From positions 1 to 64,000 of the forward strand of contig JAKTTT010000069.1 of NCBI GenBank assembly GCA_030581615.1: 64,000 nt of DNA, in the 5' to 3' direction. This document shows positions 40,659-51,800 of the stretch, piece by piece. The DNA is from Alloascoidea africana. Lineage: Eukaryota > Ascomycota > Alloascoideomycetes > Alloascoideales > Alloascoideaceae. A program made the translations under genes and the position numbers. Positions within the stretch are counted from its first letter, which is position 1. Every line of letters begins with the position of its first letter. The notes beneath the pieces are model-generated. The model did not search any database, was not told the origin of the DNA, and was given only the letters and a program-made list of their open reading frames with translations.

Positions 40659-42315
40659 ATGACTGGAGAAAATTCTGAGGCTGTTGAGGTATTTCACTTT
40701 TTGATGCTCACCAACTATGCATCTACACTGTTACTGACCTCCTGCAATATAGGTCTCCAACGTTTTTGAAACCATTTTGGTTCTCGATTTCGGGTCTCAG
40801 TATAGCCATCTCATTACTCGTCGTTTGCGTGAGTTTAATGTGTATGCTGAGATGCTTCCTTGCACTCAAAAGATCTCCGAGCTTTCCTGGAAGCCTAAGG
40901 GAATCATTTTATCTGGCTCTCCTTACTCCGTATATGCCAAGGATGCTCCTCATGTTGATCCCGAGGTTTTCAATTTGGGAGTTCCTATTCTTGGTATTTG
41001 CTACGGATTACAGATGATTGCTTGGGTGTATGGTAAAGGAAAAGGTGTTTCTTCTTCGGAAAAGAGAGAATATGGGCACGCTCAGATTCACTTGCAAGAA
41101 GAATCTTCTCTGTTCGAAGGAGTTGACAATTCTCAAGTTTGGATGTCGCATGGCGATAAGTTGGATTCATTACCTCCTGGATTTAAAGTAATTGCTACGA
41201 CTGATAACGCTCCTTTTGCCGGAATTTCTCATGAATCGGAACAGATATATGGTATTCAGTTCCACCCAGAAGTGACTCATACTGCAAAAGGAAAGACACT
41301 ACTAAAGAACTTTGCAGTTAACATTTGTAAAGCCGCTCAGAACTGGACAATGACAAACTTTATTGAAACAGAGATCAATAGAATCCGTGCTATTGTTGGT
41401 CCCACTGCCGAGGTTATTGGCGCTGTCTCTGGTGGAGTTGACTCTACTGTGGCTGCAAAGCTAATGAAAGAGGCCATTGGAGACAGATTTCACGCTATTT
41501 TGGTAAATAACGGTGTGATGAGGTTGAACGAATGCGAACAAGTCCATGAAACTTTAACTGCAGGTCTTGGAATCAATCTAACAGTGGTCGATGCGGCTGA
41601 AGAGTTCCTAGGACTTTTGAAAGGAGTTACTGATCCAGAAAAGAAGAGAAAGATTATAGGTAATCATTTTATCAAAGTTTTCGAAAAAGTTGCTGCCAGC
41701 ATTAAGCCAAAAGATGGCCAAGAGATTGAGTTCTTATTGCAGGGCACTCTTTACCCAGATGTGATTGAGAGCATTTCTTTCAAAGGACCCTCCCAGACTA
41801 TTAAGACCCATCATAATGTCGGAGGATTGTTGGAAGATATGAAGCTGAAGCTGATTGAGCCTCTACGAGAACTATTTAAAGACGAAGTCCGTGCCCTTGG
41901 AGAACTACTTGGAATTCCACATGATTTGGTTTGGAGACACCCATTCCCCGGACCTGGTATTGCGATCCGAGTTCTCGGAGAAGTTACTCCTTCGCAGGTC
42001 GAAATAGCTCGCAAAGCTGATCACATATTCATTGAAGAGATTAAGGCAGCCGGACTCTACAAAGAGATCAGCCAGGCATTTGCTTGCTTGTTGCCTGTCA
42101 AGTCAGTTGGTGTGATGGGAGATCAAAGAACTTATGAACAGGTCATTGCTCTTAGGGCAATTGAAACCGTCGACTTTATGACCGCCGATTGGTACATTTT
42201 TGATGCCAAATTTTTGAAAAGGGTTGCCAGAAGAATTGTTAATGAGGTTCCTGGTGTTGCCAGAGTGGTCTACGACATTACATCAAAGCCGCCAGCAACA
42301 GTCGAATGGGAGTAA
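40659..42315 (+). CDS. GUA1: GMP synthase (glutamine-hydrolysing) Gua1 (two exons)
   Basis: Converts XMP to GMP with glutamine and ATP, the last step of guanine-nucleotide synthesis. Exon 1 is 40659-40688 ([10 protein letters not shown]) and exon 2 is 40753-42315; the 64-bp intron has donor GTATTT and acceptor ATAG. 530 residues. The class I glutaminase domain has [26 protein letters not shown] with nucleophile C93, and H181/E183 in QFHPEVTH. The ATP-pyrophosphatase domain has SGGVDS (236-241), [20 protein letters not shown] and [15 protein letters not shown], and the protein ends [14 protein letters not shown] codons at 41845 and 41851 fall on conserved leucines of MKLKLIEPL. The 10-codon first exon is easily missed. 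Very secure. Confidence 0.97.
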
Positions 42316-42632
42316 ATGTTTATTGTTGTAACACTACCACTTTAGCGTTTGTATGCAATAGATAATATAACGAACGTTTTTGAAATTTCATGAATTAACA
42401 TGCTCTCTATCTTCATTTTTGACAAACTTGTTATCAAATTTTCAATGCATTGTCCGGGTAATGTTAACGTTTTGTGAAAACAAAATTTGTTCGATAGTGA
42501 GTCACTGCATTCTACACCTCAGCTTGATCTTTAAACTGTTGTGGTAAGCAGTTACTGTTGATTTGTTGTCTATATTCAAGAATTCAGTCTGGCTAACTTT
42601 AGGGTTTGTGTATATGACAGATTCCATTGAAC
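42316..42632. other. GUA1-CDC60 intergenic region
   Basis: This 317-bp AT-rich stretch holds the GUA1 3' end and the CDC60 promoter. I see no separate feature in it. Confidence 0.5.
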
Positions 42633-45600
42633 ATGGCTGACTCAAAGACCGCTACCAAAGGTGTCACCTTTGAAAAAGTAGGACTTTTCTACCTCAACTG
42701 AAAGTTGTAAGACTTGCTAACGTTATTTCTGATTCAGACCGATCGAAGAGATGCTTTGATAGAGATTGAAAAAAAGTACCAGAAAGTCTGGGCTGAGGAG
42801 AAAATCTTTGAGATAGATGCACCTTCATTAGATGAAGACTCCACATCTTCACCCGAGGACTTGCGTGAAAAATTTCCCAAGCATTTTGGAAACATGGCGT
42901 ACCCTTATATGAATGGTGTTTTACACGCGGGCCACTGTTTTACTCTGTCGAAAGTTGAGTTTATCACGGGCTTTGAACGAATGCGTGGAAAGAGAGCACT
43001 TTTCCCTTTGGGTTTCCATTGTACCGGTATGCCTATCAAAGCGTGTGCGGACAAATTGGTTCGAGAGATTGAACAATTTGGTGAAAACTTTGAGAACCTC
43101 CCAGCTGAAGAAGAACACGTTGAAAAGAAGGTAGAGGCCAAGGCCAAAAGAGAAGACGTCTCCAAGTTTACAGCTAAGAAAAGCAAGGCAGCAGCCAAGA
43201 CTGGAAGATCAAAATATCAACATGAAATTATGATGCAACTGGGAATTCCTCGTGAAGAGGTAAAGAAGTTTGCAGACCCTCAGTATTGGCTAACCTTCTT
43301 CCCCCCGATTTGTGAGGAAGACTGTACATCTTTTGGAAGCCGAATTGATTGGCGTCGAAGCTTTATCACTACCGACGTCAATCCTTACTACAACAGATTT
43401 GTTGAATGGCAAATGAACCGTCTTAAAGATTTGGGCAAGATAAAATTTGGCGAAAGATACACTATTTATTCCGCTAAAGATGGCCAGCCATGTATGGATC
43501 ATGATCGTCAATCCGGTGAAGCAGTAGTCCCACAAGAATACACTGCGCTGAAGATTCAAGTTTTGGAATTTGCCGAGGCTGCAAAACAGGTTCTTGAACA
43601 GGCCAACTTTTCAACTGAGGGAAAGAAGGTGTTCTTGATTGCTGCTACTTTACGTCCGGAGACAATGTACGGACAAACATGTTGTTTTGTCAGTCCCAAG
43701 ATTCGATACGGAGTTTTTGATGCTGGTGATGGAAACTACTACGTTTGCACACACCGTGCATTCAAGAACATGTCTTTCCAGAAATTGACACCTAAACGTG
43801 GGTTCTACGAACCAGTATTTGAAATCGATGGTTCTACCTTGATTGGCTCTATTATCCGTCCTCCTCTTTCCATCTACCCAGAAGTAAGAGTACTTCCTAT
43901 GGAAACGGTTTTAGCCAACAAGGGTACCGGTGTAGTTACTTCAGTCCCCAGCGATTCTCCTGATGATTATATCACGGTCAAGGAATTGGCACACAAACCA
44001 GAGTACTACAAGATTGAAAAAGAGTGGGCAACTTTGAACCTTCTGCCAATTATCGAAACTCCTGCCTATGGTAATCTTACAGCTGTGAAGCTTGTTGAAG
44101 AGCTAAAGATCCGATCTCCTCGAGACAAGGATTTATTGGCCAAGGCTAAGGAGCTGGCTTATAAGGAAGGTTTCTATAAGGGAATCATGATTTATGGTCC
44201 TTGTAAGGGCATGAAGGTAGAGGATGCAAAATCCAAGGTGAGACAGGAGTTGCTCGACAGTGGAGATGCATTTGTGTACAATGAGCCCGAGTCTCTTGTC
44301 ATCTCACGTTCTGGTGATGAGTGTGTTGTATCACTCGAGGACCAATGGTTTATGGACTATGGCGAGGAATCATGGAGAGCCGATGTTGAGGAATGCCTTT
44401 CTAATCTTAATACTTTCTCTCCAGAAACCCGAAACGGTTTCGAAGGTGTTCTTGCTTGGCTGAAGAACTGGGCCCTATCACGAACCTATGGCTTGGGTAC
44501 TAAGCTTCCTTGGGATCCTAAGTATTTGGTCGAGAGTTTATCGGACTCTACTGTGTACATGGCATACTACACGATTTGCCACTTTCTTCACAAGGATTAC
44601 TACGGAAAAGAGCTAGGTTCTTTGAACATCACCGCAGAGCAAATGACTGATGATGTTTGGGACTATGTTTTCGCCCGAACGGATGATATTGCAGAGTGCG
44701 AAATTCCGCGAGCAAATCTCGACAGAATGAGGAGAGAATTTGAGTATTTCTATCCCTTTGATGTCCGTATCTCTGGAAAAGATTTGATTCCTAATCACTT
44801 GACTTTCTGTCTTTATATCCACACAGCACTTTTCCCTAAGAAATATTGGCCTCGTGGAATCAGAGCAAATGGACACTTGCTTCTGAACAATGAGAAAATG
44901 TCTAAGAGTACTGGTAACTTTTACACTTTGAAGCAAGTTGTGGAAAAGTTTGGAGCAGACGCTGCAAGGATTGCCCTCGCGGATGCCGGTGATACCTTTG
45001 AAGATGCCAATTTTGACGAAAGTAATGCGAATGCTGCTATCTTACGTTTGTCTACACTAAAGACATGGTGCGAGGAAATGCTTTCTACTCTCGATTCCCT
45101 GAGAACTGGCCCCAAGGACAGTTTCCTGGATCGAGCCTTTGATAACGAAATGAACGAGATTATCGAGGAAGCTTACAAGCAATACGATGAGACAAACTTT
45201 AAAGCGGCTCTCAAGTATGGCCTTTTCGATTTCCAGACTTCACGAGATTATTATCGTGACTCTACAGCCGATTCTATCGGCATGCATCGTGATCTTGTTC
45301 TCAAGTACATTGAGTCCCAGGCTTTGCTCATCGCCCCAATCGCCCCCCATTTCTCCGAATACATCTATAGAGAACTTCTGAAAAAGCCAACATCTGTTCA
45401 TAATGCAAAGTTCCCAAGAGCAGACAAGCCATACGATCAAAGTCTAGGAGCTGCTCTTGAGTACGTCAGAGAGCTATCGAGATCCATTCGAACTGCTGAA
45501 GCCACGGCAGAGAAGAAGCAAAAGAAGGGTCATGCAGTGCAATTGGACACTAAAAAGCCAGTGAAACTATCAATTTTCGTTTCACCATCTTTCCCAGAAT

Positions 45601-46001
45601 GGCAGGATAAGTATATTGAGCTTGTTCGAGAGTCGTTTGACTCCCTTAACATCTCATTCTCGCCCGACCTAACCAAGAAAGTTGGAAAATTGGGCGAGAT
45701 GAAACGGGCCATGCCATTTGTGAATCTTCTCAAGTCGCGTCTTCAGAGGGAATCCTCTGAGATTGTTTTCAACAGAGAACTCATCTTTAACGAGGTTGAG
45801 ACACTTAAGCACGTTCTGCCATTGATCAAGAGGGCGCCTCCAAAATCGACAGTCACAGAGCTTGAAGTAGTTGCTCTGGATAGAAACAGCAAAGTCGGCC
45901 ATGACATTGTGACGGGCAAGGAAGTGACGTTTGAAGCATCTGCAAAGGCTTTTGAAGATGCTGTGCCAGGCAAACCAGCTGTTATTTTGAAGAACATTTA
46001 G
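42633..46001 (+). CDS. CDC60: Cytosolic leucyl-tRNA synthetase (two exons)
   Basis: Class Ia synthetase that charges cytosolic tRNA-Leu, 1,102 residues, the usual size of the eukaryotic cytosolic enzyme. Exon 1 is 42633-42677 (MADSKTATKGVTFEK) and exon 2 is 42738-46001. The 60-bp intron has donor GTAGGA, TTGCTAACG and acceptor TTCAG and joins FEK to TDRRDALIEIEKKYQ. The HIGH-type motif is HAGH (78-81) in PYMNGVLHAGH. The CP1 editing domain follows, with LRPETMYGQTCCFV and GTGVVTSVPSDSPDDY. The KMSKS motif is at 735-739 (NNEKMSKSTGNF), followed by GADAARIALADAGD. The C-terminal region ends EDAVPGKPAVILKNI. There is no mitochondrial presequence, so this is the cytosolic enzyme. Very secure. Confidence 0.97.
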
Positions 46002-47210
46002 AGTGTGGATTTTAAAGAGAACGTGTCATTAGGGAGTATTTATATGTAGATGATGTCAGAAAAAGAGAGCCTCTGGTGCTTTAACTCTAGACTTCTATGT
46101 TTATGTTTATTAGTGTTGGTTTTTTGTATGACCTGAGGGTTCCAGAACCTCAACCACATTTCCGGGCCGGGCCTCCGAGATTGGAGCACCTCAACCGATC
46201 CTGTTGGTTATCCATTGATGAGATTACACAGTCTAGTGATATTCTCATCAATCACGTTGATGAATTAAAACTTCAAGGGTAATATCTTTGTCCCGAATAA
46301 TGTTGATCAGCTTCCTTTATTTCAAGCTCGTTCATACGAAAACTCGCCATCGATTTCGTTGTCAATTGTAACAGATTATTTACAAAAGGCCTTCCAGTGC
46401 TTCGCGATCATGGACCCAGAAATGAATCAACTGTGAATCAGTAAATTTTCTATAGACAGGAACAGAAATCCAACTCTTTTTCTCTAGACAATTGCCGTCT
46501 GTATTTTCCACATATCGGCGCTTAATCAATCATGATAATGGTTCAAGAAGTGGAGTGTACTTAGTGGAGCCCCAGCAACTGCCAATCAATAACCATCAAT
46601 ATTACCTTATTTCTGATCCTTCCATATTGTAAACTCCCGTCAATGAAATTCGTCTGCGGAAATGCTAATTAGATACTTCGATGAGATTTGGGTGTGTGGA
46701 TGTTTAGAAGCTAAACTCTCACATGTGAAAGCACCAGAAAGCTGGAAGACAATAAAACAAAACACATAATTAAATATATGGCTCACAAGTCTTTTTAAGA
46801 AAAAAAAAACTTGATGTAGATTGAAAATCAAAGGTTGATAATTATACCCTTCCTACAATCTGTTTTGATACAGTTGGCATTAGTCTGCTTTCAAAATTAC
46901 TTAACTTAAAGAATCATTAAATATGAATTATAATCCACAATTGTGTACTCTACCAGTATAATCAAAGAGCTACTACTTGAACAAAAAATCCAGCACTATG
47001 TCAAACCACGCATTATTTTTCAAATTATGTCTCTCTCTCTTTCTCTCATGATGCCATTTCGACTTGTTAAGAAACCAAAAAATGCTATTTCTACTGTTCA
47101 CTTCCCTCCTTATTTTGGTTCTCTTATTATCGCATTATTCCTAATCAAAAAAAAAAAAAAATATCACAAAAAACAATTGCATTGTGTACTTCCAACTTGC
47201 CCTTGTGGTC
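46002..47210. other. CDC60-PCT1 convergent intergenic region
   Basis: This 1.2-kb spacer lies between two 3' ends. It is AT-rich, with a small GC-rich patch at 46135-46210 that can form short hairpins (GAGGGTTC/GAACCTC; CTCC/GGAG), and A runs near 46800 and 47148. There is no convincing tRNA or ORF. Confidence 0.5.
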
Positions 47211-48560
47211 TTAACGGCTAGAATTGAACTCGGAGTATGAATTAGAATCTGAGGAGGCATACTTGTCATCCCCATCTTCATCTTCTTCTTCATCGTCGTC
47301 GTCATTATTATCACTATCGAGACTCAGTAGAGGCACTGTTGCAAAAGGTATAGGGGAAAATTCCGTATCCTTATCGCGAACTCTACTGACAAAATCTTTG
47401 GCCTTTTCCAGAAATGAATTTGTACTCGGAGATCGGCCTGGCGTATTGCGGAATTTTTTTGCAAACTCAGATACAGGGGATCGGCTATCCTCATCTTCTC
47501 GTTGTTGCCCAAACTCAAATAGGTTCGATAATGACTTCCCCCGCTTGCTAAAGTTCAGGGACAGAGAAGATGATGACGAAGGAGATGATCGTCTTCCGTG
47601 CTTCTTTTTCACCATTGTTTTCCTCAACAGCTCGCGGACTTCGCTGTATAAATCGCGAGAAACGTCGTTAAGATTGTTCTTCTTCCAGTAGCCTCTAAAG
47701 TCTGCAATGTGCTTCTTCATCTCCAACTCGTTTTTCTTCAACCACGAAACATTGAGTTCTTTGCGAGTAGCGCCTCTAGCAAAGTTTCGCATTAGGTACT
47801 TGTCGTAGTCTCTGATAATCTTTGTTATTATGTCTGAAGTAGAAATCCCATCCGTCCTTTGCGTGGTCAAAAACTTGCCCGCTCTCTTCATGGGCTCATA
47901 GATATCGCCGCTGTCTCCAGAAGCATAGGGCAGGTCATCATGGGCAACATAGTCGATATGGTGCTCTTCCAAAAACTCTGGAGTAACACACCAGGGCGCA
48001 TTTGGAATAACCTCGTCAACCCATCTACAGTGTTTCAAAGTTTCACACCTCTGGACGTCGGAAAGAACAGTGAGCCCTTTCTTGCTATGTGTATCTTCAT
48101 CGCTGGGGACGCCGCAGACTAGTGTCACGCTCGGCAAAGCCTTCTTTGCCTGTTCAAGCTGTCGCATGTGTCCCAGGTGGAAGAGGTCGAAAACACCATC
48201 CGCGTAAATTCGAATTGGGCGGTCTGTCGGGGGATTGTTGAACTTGAATCCACGGGGCCTGTACTTGCGATACTCAGGCAGAATCTCTGCGTCCAACTCA
48301 GCTTCACGCCGTCGAAACTCCTCTTGCTCTTTCGTCAGTGCGAGAGTCGGTCTTTTCCGCCGATGGGGCTCTTCCTCTTCGCTTTCCACATCGGAATTGC
48401 TCTCTACGTCATGCGCTTCCCGGACGGTGGTGTCGTCGGAAACGAGCTGCTGTTCATCTTCCGATCGACGTCGCTTGCGGTGCGCTCCAGCTGGCACTGG
48501 CACTGGCACTGGCGCTGGCGCTGGCGCTGCTGTTGGTGCTACCGACACTTGGGTCTCCAT
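47211..48560 (-). CDS. PCT1: Choline-phosphate cytidylyltransferase Pct1
   Basis: Makes CDP-choline from phosphocholine and CTP, the control step of the Kennedy pathway for phosphatidylcholine. 449 residues from METQVSVAP. The N terminus has Pro-Ala/Pro-Val repeats and a basic KRRR stretch (possible nuclear signal). The catalytic domain has RPIRIYADGVFDLFHLGHMR (HLGH at 128-131), CGVPSDEDTHSKKG, DVQRCETLKHCRWVDEVI and the second signature RTDGISTSDII. A basic helix with membrane-binding character follows, then a Ser-rich, Asp/Glu-rich tail. The open frame extends to an ATG at 48710, adding a hydrophobic stretch; I reject that start because the enzyme family has no such anchor and the extra sequence falls in the spacer after GDB1. 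Very secure. Confidence 0.94.
   Translation of the reverse strand: METQVSVAPTAAPAPAPVPVPVPAGAHRKRRRSEDEQQLVSDDTTVREAHDVESNSDVESEEEEPHRRKRPTLALTKEQEEFRRREAELDAEILPEYRKYRPRGFKFNNPPTDRPIRIYADGVFDLFHLGHMRQLEQAKKALPSVTLVCGVPSDEDTHSKKGLTVLSDVQRCETLKHCRWVDEVIPNAPWCVTPEFLEEHHIDYVAHDDLPYASGDSGDIYEPMKRAGKFLTTQRTDGISTSDIITKIIRDYDKYLMRNFARGATRKELNVSWLKKNELEMKKHIADFRGYWKKNNLNDVSRDLYSEVRELLRKTMVKKKHGRRSSPSSSSSLSLNFSKRGKSLSNLFEFGQQREDEDSRSPVSEFAKKFRNTPGRSPSTNSFLEKAKDFVSRVRDKDTEFSPIPFATVPLLSLDSDNNDDDDEEEDEDGDDKYASSDSNSYSEFNSSR
48490..48530 (-). repeat. Hexanucleotide repeat coding for Pro-Ala/Pro-Val in PCT1
   Basis: On the plus strand CTGGCA/CTGGCG units repeat about six times; on the coding strand they give APAPAPVPVPVPA. 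Confidence 0.85.
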
Positions 48561-48801
48561 TGGACTTTGGTTCGCCAACACACTGGGAGAGAGGTGTCTG
48601 GACAGGCGAGAGAGAGAGAAGGAGAGGAAGAAAAGAAGGCAGAAAATCCAACAAACAGAAAAGCCAATGATCAGGCCCGGCTGGTGATAATATTCTTTCA
48701 AGGCAAGCACATGCTAACGTCTCTACACCCGTATAAGCTCAAGCATAAGCTACGTGCTACACATTCCACTTGCACTTGCACTTCTTCACTTCTTCACTTC
48801 T

Positions 48802-51800
48802 CTACTCTCGCGCCCAGAGGTCGTAGAACAGGTCCAGCAGGCACGACGAGCTCCAGGCCTGGGTCGGCGACGAGTCGTGGCACACGTCGCCGTCCTTGTT
48901 GGTCAGCTCCGTCAGGCCCGCCCAGGGACTGTCGCTGATCCACTTCATGTGGCCCTCCAGGCGCAGATACAGCTGCTGAACCAACTCTATCGGATACACA
49001 GACTCCGAGTTTGCGGCCTTGGCCCGGTATCTGATGAAAGCACGCAGGAAAAACCCTGTGCACCAGACCCATTCGGGGCCCTGGTGGTAGTTCCGGCCCT
49101 TGGACGTGGCAAAGTCTTCGCTGTCCTCTGAATTGTTGTAATAAGGACGGTAGTTCAGGTCGGAAGGATCAAGGGTCCTCATCCCCACGGGGCCTCTTAA
49201 AACCGTATCGCCTGCTTCTATTGCTGAAAGAGCATGGTCCAGGTCGAAGAGCTCAGGTGCGACTACAAGCGCAATTGCAAAGTTGGGTCGCAGCTGGTAG
49301 TCTTCATATGCCTTGCCTGAGCGGTACAAATCCTTGTAGATGCCTCTCCTATTGATCAAGGTGGAGTCCACATTGTACTTGAAGTCCTCCTTCTGGTCAA
49401 GCGGCACGTAAAAGCATTTTTCAAAGTTTTCCAAAATGAGCGTTTCCCACTCTTTCAAACTGATGGTGTCACCTGTTTGCCTTTCCACTTTATCAAACTT
49501 GAAATGACCTGTTCTGTGTAAACCATTCACCCATCTCAGTGTACTCTTCAGCAGACCATTGATTTCAATTGCAGCGCCGTCTCTCGGTGTGCCCGGAACG
49601 CCTTTGTTGCCAGCACGAGGGCTCTCTCCCATTTTATCCATCCATGTTCCGCAGTTGAACTGGGAACCGCCAAAAACAAGCCCATTCTCCCAATCCACTT
49701 TGACCTCAACGTTGAATCCCTCATCCTTCATTTGTGAATCCAAGTTGGGGCCTGCATTGGCCTCACGATACTTGATTCCCTTAGCATGACGTGCCAAAAT
49801 TTCATAGACAATCTCCTCAATTGTGGAACTAACGGAAAACGCTTCTGGATCGTCGTACTTCACGTACTTGTCATCCAAGGGGAACCTTCGTTTCACAGAT
49901 TCCTTAAGGATTGAGACACCATTGGGAACGATCGTGGCATATTCCTGAATCGATTGTAAGAAAAACCAAGCGGCATCTCTCGCGTTATACCTTGGATTAC
50001 GTCCCGCATCCAAGAGATTGGGAATCAGGCCGTGTTTCAAAGTTTGGGCAAATGCCAAAATGTGGGATTTGGCCTCTTCAAAACGTCCAGTTGCAAGTAA
50101 CAATCCTCTAAATGCTATGAACACATCTCGACCCCAACATCTCATGTAATCATAGCTGAAATGGGGGAGACCTGCTGCCAAACTGGGGACCTGTTCGAAT
50201 GGTAAAAGCGAGGTGTTCCTATTTGTGCCGACCATTTGAACAGAAGTCATTGCCAAATCTTGAATAAATGCTGTTCCACGCTGGATATCTTCAGCCATCA
50301 ATGACAAAGCTCTGAATCGGCATGCTTCGTATGCAACTCCAATTACAAGAGCAAAATATCTAGGTGTCAAGAAAAAGGGGACATCATGGACTTTTTGAAA
50401 TCTGGATTCAAGCCATTCTTTAAATTCCAAAACTGCAGGTGATGATGATGATTGATACTTTGTCAACCGCCCACTGACAAAGTCCAATGCCCATTTACCC
50501 TGTCTCAGATGTTCACATAATGGATGTGCCAAATCGTTGTTTTTGATTATATCTTTAAGAGGAGAAATCCATCCTTGGATACCCGCGTATACCAAAGTAC
50601 CAAAATTTGGAATGTTGTAGACGCCATCTGTACCACCGCTTGCATCTCGTTCCTCTGATTCGCATTTGTATAGAATGGCATTGATATCAACGAGAGAAAG
50701 ATTCTGTGCAGCTTTGAATGCCCCAGTGCGGACAAATCTATCAAGTTTGGCGTCCGCACCAGGAACTTCAGTGGAAAGCACAGCAATACTCCCTTGTGGG
50801 AAAAAATCTGGAATATCAATCGTGGTTTCGTTTTTCTCTGCATTGAACTGTATTTTGGGAGCTTCAAGCTCTTCCACTTTGACATCAACGGGGTTAATAA
50901 CGGAATCCGAGGGCTTTGCATCGCCCTTGCGGACCAAAGTACAAGAAAACTCATGTTTAACCGTGGTTCCACTTAAGAAAGTCGTGTTTAGCCGTTGGTC
51001 GTGCTCAGATCTAAACTTTGTCCTTGCAATCAAAAAGTAACCTTTCCCAGTTCTTTCATTGACTCTGTGGACTGTAATGTATTGACCCTCGTGGTGGACG
51101 TGCATTTCTCCTTCAACTTCTCCTATATCACCGCCATATATATCGGTTATGGAATTTCGAAGAGCATATAGCTTCTTCTTGATCTCTCCTATTCCAGAGC
51201 CCAAGGTGTATGTGCGAGTTTCTCCAACAACGTCCAACAGTTCAGGATAGCATTCGTCAAACCCCATTACTGAACCAACGGCACAGGCACAAAGTGCAAC
51301 AAGAGCTGCATTCGGGAGCGTATCCTCAACAGTTCGTTTCTGGTTCGGGACTTCATTGTCATGTGTACAATCCATGAACAATGCGTGGACAGGGGATGCT
51401 TTCACAAGACATGGCAAATCAATCTCAGAAGCGGAAAACTTGTTGACATCCGAAGTTGCCTGTTCAATTGCAATATCTGCTTTATATGGGAGGTCGTTCA
51501 ATATCAGTCTTTTAAACGAGCCAATTGGTCTGCCACCGTGTCTGTGAACAAGACGAGATAGTTCTTCCACGGACCATGCTTGCATTGCTTCTCTCACCAA
51601 GGAAGAAATCGCCAGTCTTTCGACAAACAACTTATCGAGTTCTTCTGAACCTGTGAACAACTCTGCAACCACATACAGGTTTGGCCTAACCGATCTGGCC
51701 TTGTCAAGAAGATATTCACCAACATGGAGTGGAGTTGAATGACAATTGTCAATTCTAAAACCATGGAATAACCGGGCAGAAAGCTTCACGTACTCGGTCA

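Noticed and set aside
46135-46155. tRNA T-arm-like GGTTCCAGAACC
   Set aside because: The loop does not fit the TTCRANY consensus, the stem is mismatched and no acceptor or anticodon arm surrounds it.
48561-48710. N-terminal 50-residue extension of PCT1 with a hydrophobic stretch
   Set aside because: The enzyme family has no such membrane anchor, the sequence falls in the spacer after GDB1, and a good ATG exists at 48560.
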